NCBI GenBank assembly: GCA_029260115.1
Contig: JAJDDW010000103.1
Location: 1-56,221, forward strand
From: Phycisphaerae bacterium
GTDB lineage: Bacteria > Planctomycetota > Phycisphaerae > UBA1845
Length of the DNA stretch: 56,221 bases
Direction: 5' to 3'
The notes under the pieces are model-generated. The model did no database searches and was not told the DNA's origin. It saw only the letters and a list, made by a program, of their open reading frames with translations. A program made the position numbers and the translations under genes. This document shows positions 36,271-45,391 of this stretch, piece by piece (position 1 is the first letter of the stretch; each line of letters begins with the position of its first letter).

Positions 36271-36752
36271 ACTGCTGGCTCCTATATGACTATCCCAAAG
36301 GCTTAAGATGCTCTACGGAACTTATCGTTTCGCTTTGGCCATCGCTTAATCCGCACATGGTGATAAATCCAAACGGAAGAACATGGTCCGATTTCCCACA
36401 TGCTCCTATAAAAATAAACTTCGGAATCGTCCGCGTAATATCGCCTTCACCATGCGAACCGGGGCACGGCCAGAACTAAGCATTCAGAAATATTAGATTT
36501 CGGACCTTCACGTCGCTTAACAATTTTCTAGACTAAGATGTAACCATCGCAGGTAGGGCGAAAAATTAGCAGGTTATCGCCACAAAAATCAATCTGACTT
36601 TTGAGTTAAGTTTCGTTCATGAACTAACGCAGACCAGTAAATCAGCAGACTCGATTCCCAGGCAACCTTCGACTATCATGCCAAAGAACGATCGCGCCCA
36701 TTATGTAGATTGTTGACGTTTGGCGGCGATTTATACTCGTAAGGATGACGAG
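36271..36752. other. Divergent promoter region, no gene
   Basis: This AT-rich spacer separates the kinase-pilus operon from the aminotransferase gene. Since the whole leftward string starts here, its main promoter should lie in this stretch. I could not identify a clear -35/-10 pair, operator or hairpin. Confidence 0.4.
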
Positions 36753-38111
36753 ATGGATACGAAATCATCAGCGAACAATATGCCCGAATGCGCCCACCAA
36801 CCTCAACCATACGACGGACCACCGCGCGATGAAGTTTTAGCACTAAGAAGACATTATGTGTCACCAGGCGTATTCACTTTTTATAAAGATCCGCTCCTGA
36901 TCGTAGAAGGGCATATGCAGTATCTCTGGGACGAAACAGGGAAAAGATATCTCGACGGTATCGGCGGTATCGTCACGGTTTCCGTCGGGCACTGCCATCC
37001 GCACATCGTCGAAGCCGTCAAACAACAAGTTGGAAAACTCTTCCACACAACGACGATCTACTTGCATCCACACATCGCACAATTTGCTAAAAAACTAGCC
37101 GAACACTTTCCCCGTGAAAGCGGGCTAGAGGTGTCTTACTTCACTAACTCAGGCACAGAAGCCAACGAATTAGCCGTGCTCATGGCCCGGTTGCATACTG
37201 GCAACCACGACATCATCTCACTACGCAATGGCTATCACGGCGGATCGCAAGCAACCATGGGCCTGACGGGCATGGGCAACTGGAAATTCCCCTTGCCACA
37301 AGCCGGCGGCGTTCGCCATGCCATGCCAGGATACTGTTACCGCTGCCCCCTAGGTCTTGAGTACCCCTCTTGTCACATGAAGTGCGCCCACGATGTAGCC
37401 CAGCTCATTGACCACGAAACTTCCGGCAAAATTGCCGCGTTTATTGCAGAACCCATTCAAGGCGCAGGCGGCGTAGTCGATCCACCCCAAGAATACTTCA
37501 AAATCATTTACGATATTATCCACGCCCACGAAGGCTTATGCATATCCGATGAAGTGCAAACCGGTTTCGGTCGAACAGGCGACAACTTCTGGGGCTTTGA
37601 AAATTACGGCGTCACCCCAGACATCGTTACCATGGCTAAGGGCATCGGCAATGGCGCACCACTCGGCGCGGTAACCACCAAAATGAACATCGCCCATTGC
37701 CTAAAGCAAAAACTTCACTTTAACACCTTCGGCGGAAACCCCGTCACGATGGCACAAGGGCTCGCAACCCTAGAAGTCATCGACCGCGACAACATCCAAC
37801 AAAACGCAGCCACCGTTGGCGCATATCTCAAAGAGCGACTCAAAGATTTGCAAACACATCAACCGCTAATCGGCGATGTGCGAGGCAGGGGATTGCTCTT
37901 GGGCGTAGAATTAGTGCGCAACCTCGACACCAAAGAGCCGGCTAACACCGAAGCATTAGAAGTTTTGGAACGCACACGCACCGCTGGTCTGCTCATTGGC
38001 CGGGGTGGTGTTTACGGCAATGTACTGCGCATCAAACCACCGATGTGCATCACGAAAAAAGATATAGACTTTCTAGTAGATACATTAGACGAGGCAATGA
38101 CAGCTATCTAA
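36753..38111 (+). CDS. Class III pyridoxal-phosphate aminotransferase (AGXT2-like)
   Basis: This is a cytoplasmic fold-type I transaminase of 452 residues. The ATG at 36753 with AGGA upstream is used. Family motifs are FTNSGTEANELAVLMAR, LRNGYHGGSQATMGLTG, FIAEPIQGAGGVVDPP, CISDEVQTGFGRTGDNFWGF and the PLP lysine in VTMAKGIGNGAPLGA. The pattern, including the Cys-containing segment YCYRCPLGLEYPSC, resembles alanine-glyoxylate aminotransferase 2 and related omega-transaminases. The amino donor cannot be fixed from sequence. No pathway genes adjoin it. Confidence 0.9.
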   Translation: MDTKSSANNMPECAHQPQPYDGPPRDEVLALRRHYVSPGVFTFYKDPLLIVEGHMQYLWDETGKRYLDGIGGIVTVSVGHCHPHIVEAVKQQVGKLFHTTTIYLHPHIAQFAKKLAEHFPRESGLEVSYFTNSGTEANELAVLMARLHTGNHDIISLRNGYHGGSQATMGLTGMGNWKFPLPQAGGVRHAMPGYCYRCPLGLEYPSCHMKCAHDVAQLIDHETSGKIAAFIAEPIQGAGGVVDPPQEYFKIIYDIIHAHEGLCISDEVQTGFGRTGDNFWGFENYGVTPDIVTMAKGIGNGAPLGAVTTKMNIAHCLKQKLHFNTFGGNPVTMAQGLATLEVIDRDNIQQNAATVGAYLKERLKDLQTHQPLIGDVRGRGLLLGVELVRNLDTKEPANTEALEVLERTRTAGLLIGRGGVYGNVLRIKPPMCITKKDIDFLVDTLDEAMTAI

Positions 38112-38222
38112 TGCCGTAGCGCTTGGTGTAGGATGGCCGCTAGCCAAAAGCATTTTTCACAACAAGATATATGCGTTCATCGTAAGAATAAAAGAGAATG
38201 CGCCAAAGGCCCGCAACTTGAT

Positions 38223-39341
38223 CTACCGCCGGGTACGAGTGGTCGTCACCGATTTAACCTTACGACCAGCTAACTCAAATACCCCGTGAATGATTTGCAG
38301 ATCGTGCGGTATAGATAGCGTGCCGCCATGCTGACCATTTATTGTCAGGGTCCACGGCTTCAAAGATCGCGCATGTTGTAACGATCGTTCTAGCATCGAT
38401 GGCGGAAGCCAATTTTCATCAGCCCACTGAATCTTACCATCGCTAGCCGCATCAAAGAAAGCATCTGCATTTGGAAACGACATGCCTTGTAAAACGCATC
38501 TTGCGAGAAAACTTGTCAGTGTAGCCACCGTCACTTCCACAAACTTATCATCGCCATGCTTTTTGGGCAGATTCGTCCAATATTGCCCCCACCGAGATGA
38601 CAATGCTTTTGTATTAGGACCGAAATTGGCAACCCACGCCTGCGCTGCGCCCATACGGCTAACGTCCCGCATAAAATGATCGAAACGTGTTCGATATTTA
38701 CCATCATCAGCATGGGCCAAAAAATGTACCAACGACCATGCCTGATCGTAATTCACTCGTGACAACTGCTCATTCCAGTCCTTACGGCTGATCCGCATAA
38801 AATCAGTCATGTCCGAAAATGCATGCCTTACGAAGTGATCTTTAATTCGAGTCTTTCGCACACCGGGCACCAAGCCAGCCACGAAACCATCCCCTGTAAA
38901 CACTGCCTCCGCGAAGTATTCCGCTAGCCCTTCGTCCACCCACACAGGTATGTCGCCGCCTATCACAACATCCACGAATTGATGAAACCCTTCGTGTTGC
39001 AAAACCCGCCAGAGTTGAGTCAATGGCCGCATCCCAACATAAGCCATTAATTTATGGCCGGTATATACTCCCGAACTACCTTGTAAACCGCCAGCAGCAA
39101 GATAGTCCGCTTCGTGACGAAAAATGTACAACGGAAACTTCGACGCGATAGCGCCAGCAAATGATTTCGTCCGATCATGATACTCCTCAGCCATGCGCGT
39201 CATGCGCAGCGCCGCTTCGCGAACAATCAGCTCATCCACGTCGGAGTAGATATCATAATATCGCGTAGAATACACCGGAAGCTGGCTACTGGATTGCGCA
39301 TCAGCAGCTACGCAGGCAAACAACAAGTACAAAGCTATCAA
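38223..39341 (-). CDS. Secreted DUF1570-like metallopeptidase
   Basis: This is an exported protein of 372 residues with a short signal peptide (LYLLFACVAADAQ). The gluzincin-like motif is clear: H116-E117-G-F-H120 in RVLQHEGFHQFVD, with a downstream Glu (E137 or E141) in VWVDEGLAEYFAEA, the arrangement of DUF1570/peptidase-MA-like proteins common in planctomycetes. The start codon is TTG at 39341, with GGGAAGGA upstream; nearby ATG and GTG lie in other frames. It follows the DUF481 gene by 35 bases, so both act in the envelope. The substrate is unknown. Confidence 0.82.
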   Translation of the reverse strand: MIALYLLFACVAADAQSSSQLPVYSTRYYDIYSDVDELIVREAALRMTRMAEEYHDRTKSFAGAIASKFPLYIFRHEADYLAAGGLQGSSGVYTGHKLMAYVGMRPLTQLWRVLQHEGFHQFVDVVIGGDIPVWVDEGLAEYFAEAVFTGDGFVAGLVPGVRKTRIKDHFVRHAFSDMTDFMRISRKDWNEQLSRVNYDQAWSLVHFLAHADDGKYRTRFDHFMRDVSRMGAAQAWVANFGPNTKALSSRWGQYWTNLPKKHGDDKFVEVTVATLTSFLARCVLQGMSFPNADAFFDAASDGKIQWADENWLPPSMLERSLQHARSLKPWTLTINGQHGGTLSIPHDLQIIHGVFELAGRKVKSVTTTRTRR

Positions 39342-39376
39342 CGATACACATCCTTCCCGCTAACAGTATCCAATCA

Positions 39377-40453
39377 CTACCCGCTGGTCAGTGACATGAC
39401 GATATTAGCATAGAATGTGTTGTCCAGTCGATCCAATCCTGATTGTGGACGCGAATTATATTTATTTCGCATGCCAACCTTTAGCTTCCATTCGTCCTTT
39501 TTAAGAGGAAATACCAGCGCCGTATCAAAATCCATGCGAAAATCGCTCGTATCCTCAATGTCCGGACTGAATCGAGTAGTATGTGTAAACTGCGCCCAAT
39601 CCTCTAGGTCCTGACGAAAATCGACGGCAAAATCAACGACCGCAGATCCGTTTGATTGGCCCGTATCATACGTTTCGTGACGAATACCAAAACCCAATAG
39701 CGTCTTTAACTCCCTTGGCTCATCCTTAATCCAATAATACCCGCCGCCCACAGCGACTATCGTTCGCAAATCCAAATTCTCGAATTCATCAAATTCCAGT
39801 TCGAGTCGCGTATACCAGAGTCTCCGTTCGTCAATATTATTTTCATATTTAATGCCGCCACGATACTCGTTAGTCGTGCGATTTTTATTCGTTTCGGAAT
39901 ACTTTCCACCTAAGTAGAAATTCAGCACGTCCTCAGAAGTTTTTCGTACCACATCCAGCCGGCCACGACCTTCAAGGGTCTCCGTGTTCCCATCCGTATT
40001 GGAACCGCCAACCTCAAGCGTAGTCGTCCACTTAGGAATCGACGCCAGCCTAACCTTCTCCGCATCCGCTTTAACCTCAGCCAACACAGGACTCTCCTGC
40101 CCTTCCGGCCAGGCGCTGACCATTTTCTTGGCATCAACAGACAAATCGCCCAGCGCGGTGCGCATCGTCGCACTAGCTTGATCCGACGAAACGGCAATCG
40201 TACCGACGAGCCGATCGCCACTTTCAAATTCCACCGTCATAGCCTCATCTGCTTCAATGGCGATGATCTGACTCTTTTCTATCGTAAGCTTGCCCGCCAC
40301 CGCAGTATCAATCGTCAGCGTCCCTTTATACATCTGCACGATTCGGCCAACGAGCTTACTTCCATCCACCGTGTAGACTGCATCCGCATGCAGCGCCGAT
40401 ACAACAACAAATGTCAGCAAGCCAGACAAAACTGAGAGTCGATTTTTCCTCAT
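39377..40453 (-). CDS. DUF481 family outer-membrane-type protein
   Basis: This is an exported protein of 358 residues. Signal peptide: MRKNRLSVLSGLLTFVVVSA, cleavage near ADA-VYT. Residues about 27-120 form two copies of a small beta module (DGSKLVGRIVQMYKGTLTI and SGDRLVGTIAVSSDQAS). Residues about 145-358 form the DUF481 beta-barrel-like domain, with repeated amphipathic strands (WTTTLEVGGSNTDGNTETLE, VLNFYLGGKYSETNKNRTTN). The C-terminus ends in an aromatic-containing strand (FYANIVMSLTSG). GGAAAG precedes the ATG at 40453. It sits between a small lipoprotein gene and a DUF1570 gene. Confidence 0.82.
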   Translation of the reverse strand: MRKNRLSVLSGLLTFVVVSALHADAVYTVDGSKLVGRIVQMYKGTLTIDTAVAGKLTIEKSQIIAIEADEAMTVEFESGDRLVGTIAVSSDQASATMRTALGDLSVDAKKMVSAWPEGQESPVLAEVKADAEKVRLASIPKWTTTLEVGGSNTDGNTETLEGRGRLDVVRKTSEDVLNFYLGGKYSETNKNRTTNEYRGGIKYENNIDERRLWYTRLELEFDEFENLDLRTIVAVGGGYYWIKDEPRELKTLLGFGIRHETYDTGQSNGSAVVDFAVDFRQDLEDWAQFTHTTRFSPDIEDTSDFRMDFDTALVFPLKKDEWKLKVGMRNKYNSRPQSGLDRLDNTFYANIVMSLTSG

Positions 40454-40602
40454 TAATCTTTCCATATAATTACAGGAGCCAGGTCAACGTATGCTGGGGC
40501 AACGTATAGCAAAGCGTGCGGGGCATGGCAGCCAAAATTAACCTAGCATTACCGGCAATCGGCCAACGCCATAAACGCGAACGCGCGCCAGTGAATTAGT
40601 GC

Positions 40603-40824
40603 TTAGCCTTCGTCACTAAACAATCCACTCACCGTGTCATCAATAAAGGCGTTGAGCGGGCCTATGATCGCTCCACGAACCAACGTCGTGATCAATTCTT
40701 CACCGCTAAGCGTCACTGAAGTCGTGATGTCGCCAAAGTCGCAACTGCCCAGTTGAAAGATCATTCCCCCGCTGCACAACATCGCAGCCAATTTGCTACG
40801 AAAAATTCGTTGAGATCGCTTCAT
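40603..40824 (-). CDS. Small predicted lipoprotein
   Basis: This 73-residue protein has a ribosome site (AGGAGA, 9 bases before the ATG), a basic start (MKRSQRIFRSKLAAM) and a hydrophobic stretch. It ends in the lipobox-like FQLGSC-D, suggesting lipid attachment at that cysteine. The mature part is about 45 residues long, with LITTLVRGAIIGPLNAFIDD as a probable amphipathic helix. It is the first gene upstream of the DUF481 and DUF1570 genes. I do not recognise a family; similar short lipoproteins occur in planctomycetes. The strong ribosome site and signal make it real. Confidence 0.65.
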   Translation of the reverse strand: MKRSQRIFRSKLAAMLCSGGMIFQLGSCDFGDITTSVTLSGEELITTLVRGAIIGPLNAFIDDTVSGLFSDEG

Positions 40825-41096
40825 CTAAATGTATCTCCTAAATTCGATATCATGTACGTTCTACGCCCACAACCACGCGTAGCGGCAATTGTAATACTAG
40901 ACGACTCATCGCGCCCGTCAACGCCATGCTCATCAGCCTATGTTTTCAATTATCACAGCTTCATTAGGTGTATGACGCCAGCGCAAAAACTCTGGTCATC
41001 GCACGTCAAAAATAAAATTCGTTGTAAGCGTTTAGATAGGGGGAATCGGGTATAAGAAGTTGTGAATAATGGCGCAGCTAACGAATAAAACAATCA

Positions 41097-42104
41097 CTAT
41101 TTCTCTGGTGATCCATCCAGGCTCTCAATGTCGATAGGCCCATCGTCTTCTTCGCCTATCCCCAGCGCCTCAGCCAAGGCATCATCAAGTCCGCCAACAA
41201 CCATCTCACCGCGAGCGGCTTCACGCTCTTGTTCGATGTCATGATTAGGATCGTCGTCGATAATATCACCCTGCGCAACTTGTCTTTCGATGACCGTCTG
41301 AACCAACTTGATACGTTCTATCAATGACGGCATATCACGGATACGGTTTACTGGATCTGTTTGACAACAATCGTTGATAAGTCGCGCAATACTAAGTGGC
41401 AAGTCTTCCATCGTTGGTTGTTGAATCTGCGATACCCGCTTACCCACCAAACCCTGAGAATGGATATCTAGATTTTGATTCATCTCGGTCAGCACCGCTT
41501 TCCCCGTCACCACCCGATGGAGCGCAGCCCCCAAGCCAAATACATCAGTACGCTCATCTAAAATCCCGCGTTGCGCCTGCTCCGGGGCCATGTAATCGAT
41601 CGTACCCTGAATCTTTACCTTAGCTTCATGTATTTTAGAGCTTTGCCCCAAGTCGATCAGTTTAATCTCATCTTCAGGCGTCACCATAATATTGTTTGGC
41701 TTGAGGTCCGCATGCACATACCCCGCGCGATGTATTTCGTACAAGCCTTCAGCCACAACCTTAAACAGCGTCAGCAACTCCGGCAAAGGTCGATGAAACT
41801 CTATGGCTGACATGGGAATGCCAGGCACATATTCCATGAACAAAATCGCCCCACGAACACGTAACCGCTGACGAAGAATACGTAACTCGTACACTTTCCG
41901 AACAATCGGGTGGTCGATAGAACTACCAATGGCGAGTTCGGAACGCAGCAATTCGATAAAGCCAGTATGCTCAGGCCTGATTACCTTGATAATCTTGACG
42001 GCATAATCTTTGCCGGTTCGCATACATCGTGCGCGGTAAATCTTAGTCTCAGCGCCTTCGCCAAGCATTTCCAACACTCGATAATTTGGTATATCAACCG
42101 ACAT
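41097..42104 (-). CDS. Hanks-type Ser/Thr protein kinase, non-RD type
   Basis: This is a soluble eukaryotic-like protein kinase of 335 residues. The Gly loop is LGEGAETKIYRARC, catalytic Lys K37 in YAVKIIK, and the catalytic loop reads HADLKPNNIM (D133, K135, N138), with Ala instead of the usual Arg before Asp. The Mg motif is DLG (D151) instead of DFG, and APE is in DYMAPEQAQ. The kinase ends near residue 270. An acidic tail (DDDPNHDIEQERE to EEDDGPIDIESL) follows, and no membrane helix or sensor domain is present. It is a lone gene. Confidence 0.9.
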   Translation of the reverse strand: MSVDIPNYRVLEMLGEGAETKIYRARCMRTGKDYAVKIIKVIRPEHTGFIELLRSELAIGSSIDHPIVRKVYELRILRQRLRVRGAILFMEYVPGIPMSAIEFHRPLPELLTLFKVVAEGLYEIHRAGYVHADLKPNNIMVTPEDEIKLIDLGQSSKIHEAKVKIQGTIDYMAPEQAQRGILDERTDVFGLGAALHRVVTGKAVLTEMNQNLDIHSQGLVGKRVSQIQQPTMEDLPLSIARLINDCCQTDPVNRIRDMPSLIERIKLVQTVIERQVAQGDIIDDDPNHDIEQEREAARGEMVVGGLDDALAEALGIGEEDDGPIDIESLDGSPEK

Positions 42105-42511
42105 TCAATTCACCACAATGCGTCAAATAAAAATCAGTTGCGACACATGCGCACAACAGCCCACCCGCACTCACGGTACTAAATCAAACCACAAAAAAAA
42201 TAGCCCACATGGAGACAATTAGGAAGAACCGTAACAATCGTAAAATTATAGCAACGCCATGCCCCTGCAAGCAGCAATGACGAGCGTTCCCTCCCAGCTC
42301 CATTCCTTCGCAATTAAGCTCTACCGAGTATAGAAATCAGATATCGGGCGGTCAATGAAAATATCCTACTAAGCTAAGGCCCAATAAATTCGCTTACTCA
42401 GCCAGCTAAAACTCTCCTCGACCTCATATGAAGCCCGAAATTGTATTTTCTGCTTGCCGCAATTCCAACCAAACCGCACGCATGCGCCCTATCGCTAGGC
42501 CTTAAATTCCG
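42105..42511. other. Gap between the kinase gene and cysK
   Basis: It lies upstream of the leftward kinase gene and downstream of cysK, so it should contain the kinase promoter and the cysK terminator. I see an A-run near 42190 and no hairpin with a T-tract. No gene is supported. Confidence 0.4.
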
Positions 42512-43456
42512 CTACTTATCCGAAAATAACGGCGTAGACAGGTATCGCTCACCCGCACTTGGTAACACAGCCACAATAACCTTACCCTTATACTCCGGCA
42601 TATTCGCCACCCGATTAGCCACGCACAGCGCCGCCCCGGAGGAGATGCCACACAAAATCCCTTCGTGCAGCGACGCTTTTCGCGCCCATTCGAACGCTTC
42701 CTCATTAGTCACGTGCTGCACATCATCAATGATATCTAGGTTGAGCACGCCAGGAATAAACCCCGCACCAATCCCCTGAATCATGTGCTTACCCGGTTTG
42801 AGATCTTGGCCCGCCCGCGTTTGAGCGATCACTGGTGACGCTTCAGGCTCGATAGCCACACACCGAAATGACGGTTTGCGAGATTTCAACTCTTCGCCCG
42901 TTCCAGTGATCGTTCCACCCGTCCCGACACCCGAAATCAAAACATCCGCCTTGCCATCGGTATCATCCCAAATCTCAACCGCAGTAGTACGGCGATGTAT
43001 TTCCGGGTTGGCCGGGTTTTGAAACTGCTGCGGCATGAAACCATCGTCAGCATCTTTCACTATATTGATAGCCGCGTCGATTGCACCCTTCATCCCATCA
43101 GCAGCGGGCGTCAAAACTAGCTTAGCCCCCAATGCTTTGAGAATTGCCCGACGCTCCATCGACATGCTCTCTGGCATGGTCAACGTCAAATTATATCCCT
43201 TAGCCGCACACACGAATGCCAACGATATACCGGTATTCCCAGAGGTAGGTTCAACGACTATCGTCTTCGCACTGATACGACCTTCCTTCTCCGCTGCTTC
43301 GATCATCGCATTGCCAATCCGATCTTTCACACTGGAAAGCGGATTGAAAAACTCAATTTTTGCATACACCTCAGCCGGTGCTTCAATAATGCGATTAATC
43401 TTCACGAGCGGCGTACGCCCGATGGTCTGTGCGATATTAGCAAAACAACCCGCCAT
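42512..43456 (-). CDS. cysK: Cysteine synthase (O-acetylserine sulfhydrylase)
   Basis: This is a PLP-dependent cytoplasmic enzyme that makes cysteine from O-acetylserine and sulfide, or from a sulfur carrier in some relatives. The 314 residues match. PLP lysine K44 is in [14 protein letters not shown]. The substrate loop is [14 protein letters not shown], the PLP phosphate loop [16 protein letters not shown], and the C-terminal motif [13 protein letters not shown] consensus AGGAGA ribosome site lies 6 bases before the ATG. Downstream of JAMM and E1-like genes in the same direction, it is the last gene of a cysteine-related cluster, which makes use of a sulfur-carrier protein as donor possible. 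Confidence 0.95.
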   Translation of the reverse strand: MAGCFANIAQTIGRTPLVKINRIIEAPAEVYAKIEFFNPLSSVKDRIGNAMIEAAEKEGRISAKTIVVEPTSGNTGISLAFVCAAKGYNLTLTMPESMSMERRAILKALGAKLVLTPAADGMKGAIDAAINIVKDADDGFMPQQFQNPANPEIHRRTTAVEIWDDTDGKADVLISGVGTGGTITGTGEELKSRKPSFRCVAIEPEASPVIAQTRAGQDLKPGKHMIQGIGAGFIPGVLNLDIIDDVQHVTNEEAFEWARKASLHEGILCGISSGAALCVANRVANMPEYKGKVIVAVLPSAGERYLSTPLFSDK

Positions 43457-43529
43457 GACTTATCTCCTATGGATGCGACAACGACTCTGTTAGCCCAGCG
43501 GGCTACCATAAATACCCGACTCTACCATG

Positions 43530-43973
43530 TCAACGAGACTCCGTTCGCTCAACCATTTCCCTCGTAAAAGGTGCCCCCTCCTCATGCACACGCCAACTAG
43601 CCATCCCCGTCACCCCGCCGCTGGAGACACCAACAATAAGATAAGCGTAATCGATCCATGCCTCCCGCATATCCGAAAATGATGGATGATATGATCCGTC
43701 CGGATGAGAATGATAAAACCCCACGATCGCCTCCGAACTATCTCTCGTCTGCCGGACGGCCATAAAAAGCGACGCCCAATCAATCTGATATTGCCTGCCT
43801 CGATCACCCGCTGCAATGTTATCCGCAGCCGCCGCACGCTGTACAAACACCCCAGCCCCCTGCATAGCGCCTATCAATATGCCGCAACATTCCTCCGGAA
43901 AGGCTCGCGCCGCATGCTGCTCAATCTGCCCAACTAGGCTAGACGGCAACAACAAGCGCCGCTGAGTCACCAT
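43530..43973 (-). CDS. JAMM/Mov34-type metalloprotease (M67, Mec-like)
   Basis: This is a 147-residue zinc isopeptidase-like protein. The JAMM signature is complete: E28 in PEECCGILIG, and H88-S-H90-P-x7-S98-x2-D101 in FYHSHPDGSYHPSFSD. Mec of Mycobacterium, the closest known partner type, cleaves CysO-cysteine to free the cysteine. The ATG at 43973 gives the usual N-terminus; a GTG at 44000 would add nine residues. It lies between the E1-like gene and cysK, the order expected for a carrier-dependent cysteine pathway. Confidence 0.9.
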   Translation of the reverse strand: MVTQRRLLLPSSLVGQIEQHAARAFPEECCGILIGAMQGAGVFVQRAAAADNIAAGDRGRQYQIDWASLFMAVRQTRDSSEAIVGFYHSHPDGSYHPSFSDMREAWIDYAYLIVGVSSGGVTGMASWRVHEEGAPFTREMVERTESR

Positions 43974-44017
43974 TTCATGTTCGCGCGTTGACTCACACAC
44001 CTGCCCATTTCCCTCGC

Positions 44018-45079
44018 CTACGCGCCAAAATACTTCGCATATAGTGACTTAGCCGTATCTACATTGTCAGTACCTTGCACAATCGCCCTACCATCCGCAA
44101 AAAGCGTCAGCGCATAATCCCCCACGCGAGCCTTCAACAGATAAGTATTATGCGAAACTTCCCCATCCACTACTGGCCCAAGCTTCTCAGCCATCGCGGT
44201 AAAATTAATCGTTCGATTATCGCCCGGTTGCACTTGCACAGCATTACGCCCGCACAGCGCATCAATGGAACTAACTGCCCTACCATCTAAATACGAAAAA
44301 TCTCGCTGCTCACAACACGCGCACGCCCCCTCCGCGTGCGAAGCGTCCACATTAAGATTCACTACCCTACCCGTCCAAACGTCGATACTCATCAGATGAC
44401 GATTCAGCGCGTCAGCCTTACCGCTCAACAGCTTCATCGCCTCAACCGCTTGAAACCCCGCGACAATACTCACCGCAGGCCCAATGACCCCAGCCGTATC
44501 GCACGTCGGATTTAATTCCGCCGGCGGCGCGTGATCAAAAACACACCGCAAACAAGGCGTTTCGCCCGGTATAATTGGCATGACCAAACCGCTCGCCCCA
44601 ATGACCGCGCCATAAATCCAAGGCCTTTCGGTCTTAACCGCCAAGTCGTTAATCAGGTATCGCGCCTCAAAATTATCCGTACCATCAAGCAACAAGTCCG
44701 CCCCCTCAGCCAGCCGCTCAATGTTGCGATGATTGACATCTACCACCTCAGCCTCAACTGTCACACTCGGATTCATCCGCCGCAGCTTTTTTGTCGCCGC
44801 GACAGCCTTGGGTAAATTCAGTGCCAAATCATCTTCGTCGAAGAGTTGCTGCCGCTGCAAATTGTTACGCTCAATATAATCACGATCGCAAATGCGCAGA
44901 TAGCCGACCCCCGCCCGAACCAACGTCTGGGCCAAGTTCGTCCCCAGCGCGCCGCAGCCAACCAACAGCACCCGCGCACCCGCAAGCTTTCGTTGCCCCC
45001 CAGCACCAATCGGCTCATACATAATCTGCCGAGAATAGCGATCAACAAAGTCTTCCGAGGATGGTGTATTCTCAGTCAT
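44018..45079 (-). CDS. ThiF/MoeB/HesA-type E1-like adenylyltransferase with novel C-terminal domain
   Basis: This is a 353-residue enzyme that would adenylate the C-terminal glycine of a ubiquitin-like sulfur carrier. The first 250 residues are a typical ThiF domain: RYSRQIMYEPIGAGGQRKLA, the nucleotide loop VLLVGCGALGTNLAQTLV, RNNLQRQQLFDEDD, LLLDGTDNFEARYLIND and CLRC pairing with CACC for zinc. From about residue 260 a separate domain follows (LCGRNAVQVQPGDNRTINFT through LTLFADGRAIVQGT), in place of the rhodanese domain of MoeZ. AGGG precedes the ATG at 45079. No sulfur-carrier gene lies beside it. Confidence 0.9.
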   Translation of the reverse strand: MTENTPSSEDFVDRYSRQIMYEPIGAGGQRKLAGARVLLVGCGALGTNLAQTLVRAGVGYLRICDRDYIERNNLQRQQLFDEDDLALNLPKAVAATKKLRRMNPSVTVEAEVVDVNHRNIERLAEGADLLLDGTDNFEARYLINDLAVKTERPWIYGAVIGASGLVMPIIPGETPCLRCVFDHAPPAELNPTCDTAGVIGPAVSIVAGFQAVEAMKLLSGKADALNRHLMSIDVWTGRVVNLNVDASHAEGACACCEQRDFSYLDGRAVSSIDALCGRNAVQVQPGDNRTINFTAMAEKLGPVVDGEVSHNTYLLKARVGDYALTLFADGRAIVQGTDNVDTAKSLYAKYFGA

Positions 45080-45210
45080 CATAGCCCTATCCCGCATGAC
45101 TTAAATCAAGGATTAAACAACAAGTTCGCGACCACAAACCTCAGGGTGGCATGGGTAAACAGCAGCTTGAGGTCATCCTGTAATTATTTTTTAGCCGACG
45201 TTACCGCTCA

Positions 45211-45288
45211 GTCATTCTTGCGCAGGCGGGAATCCAGTCCTAGCCCGCATTAGACATCGTTCTGGATTCCCGCCTGCGCGGGAATGAC
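45211..45288. repeat. Inverted pair of REP-like palindromic repeats
   Basis: Two 27-base units face each other, at 45211-45237 and 45262-45288. They are reverse complements with two mismatches, and each is itself partly palindromic (arms like ATTCCCG and CGGGAAT). A third, one-base-shorter unit lies at 49740-49765. The 24-base spacer between the pair has no coding sense. This looks like an intergenic dispersed repeat. It can form a long hairpin downstream of the E1-like gene start region and between divergent-side genes. Confidence 0.8.
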
Positions 45289-45391
45289 GGCATATCATTT
45301 CGCTGCCAGAATTCCGTAAAACGCTTAATTTCAAGAACCAGTTTAGTTTGCCGTGAACCGCAACGCTAGCAGAGCTGAAAATGAGTTGATT

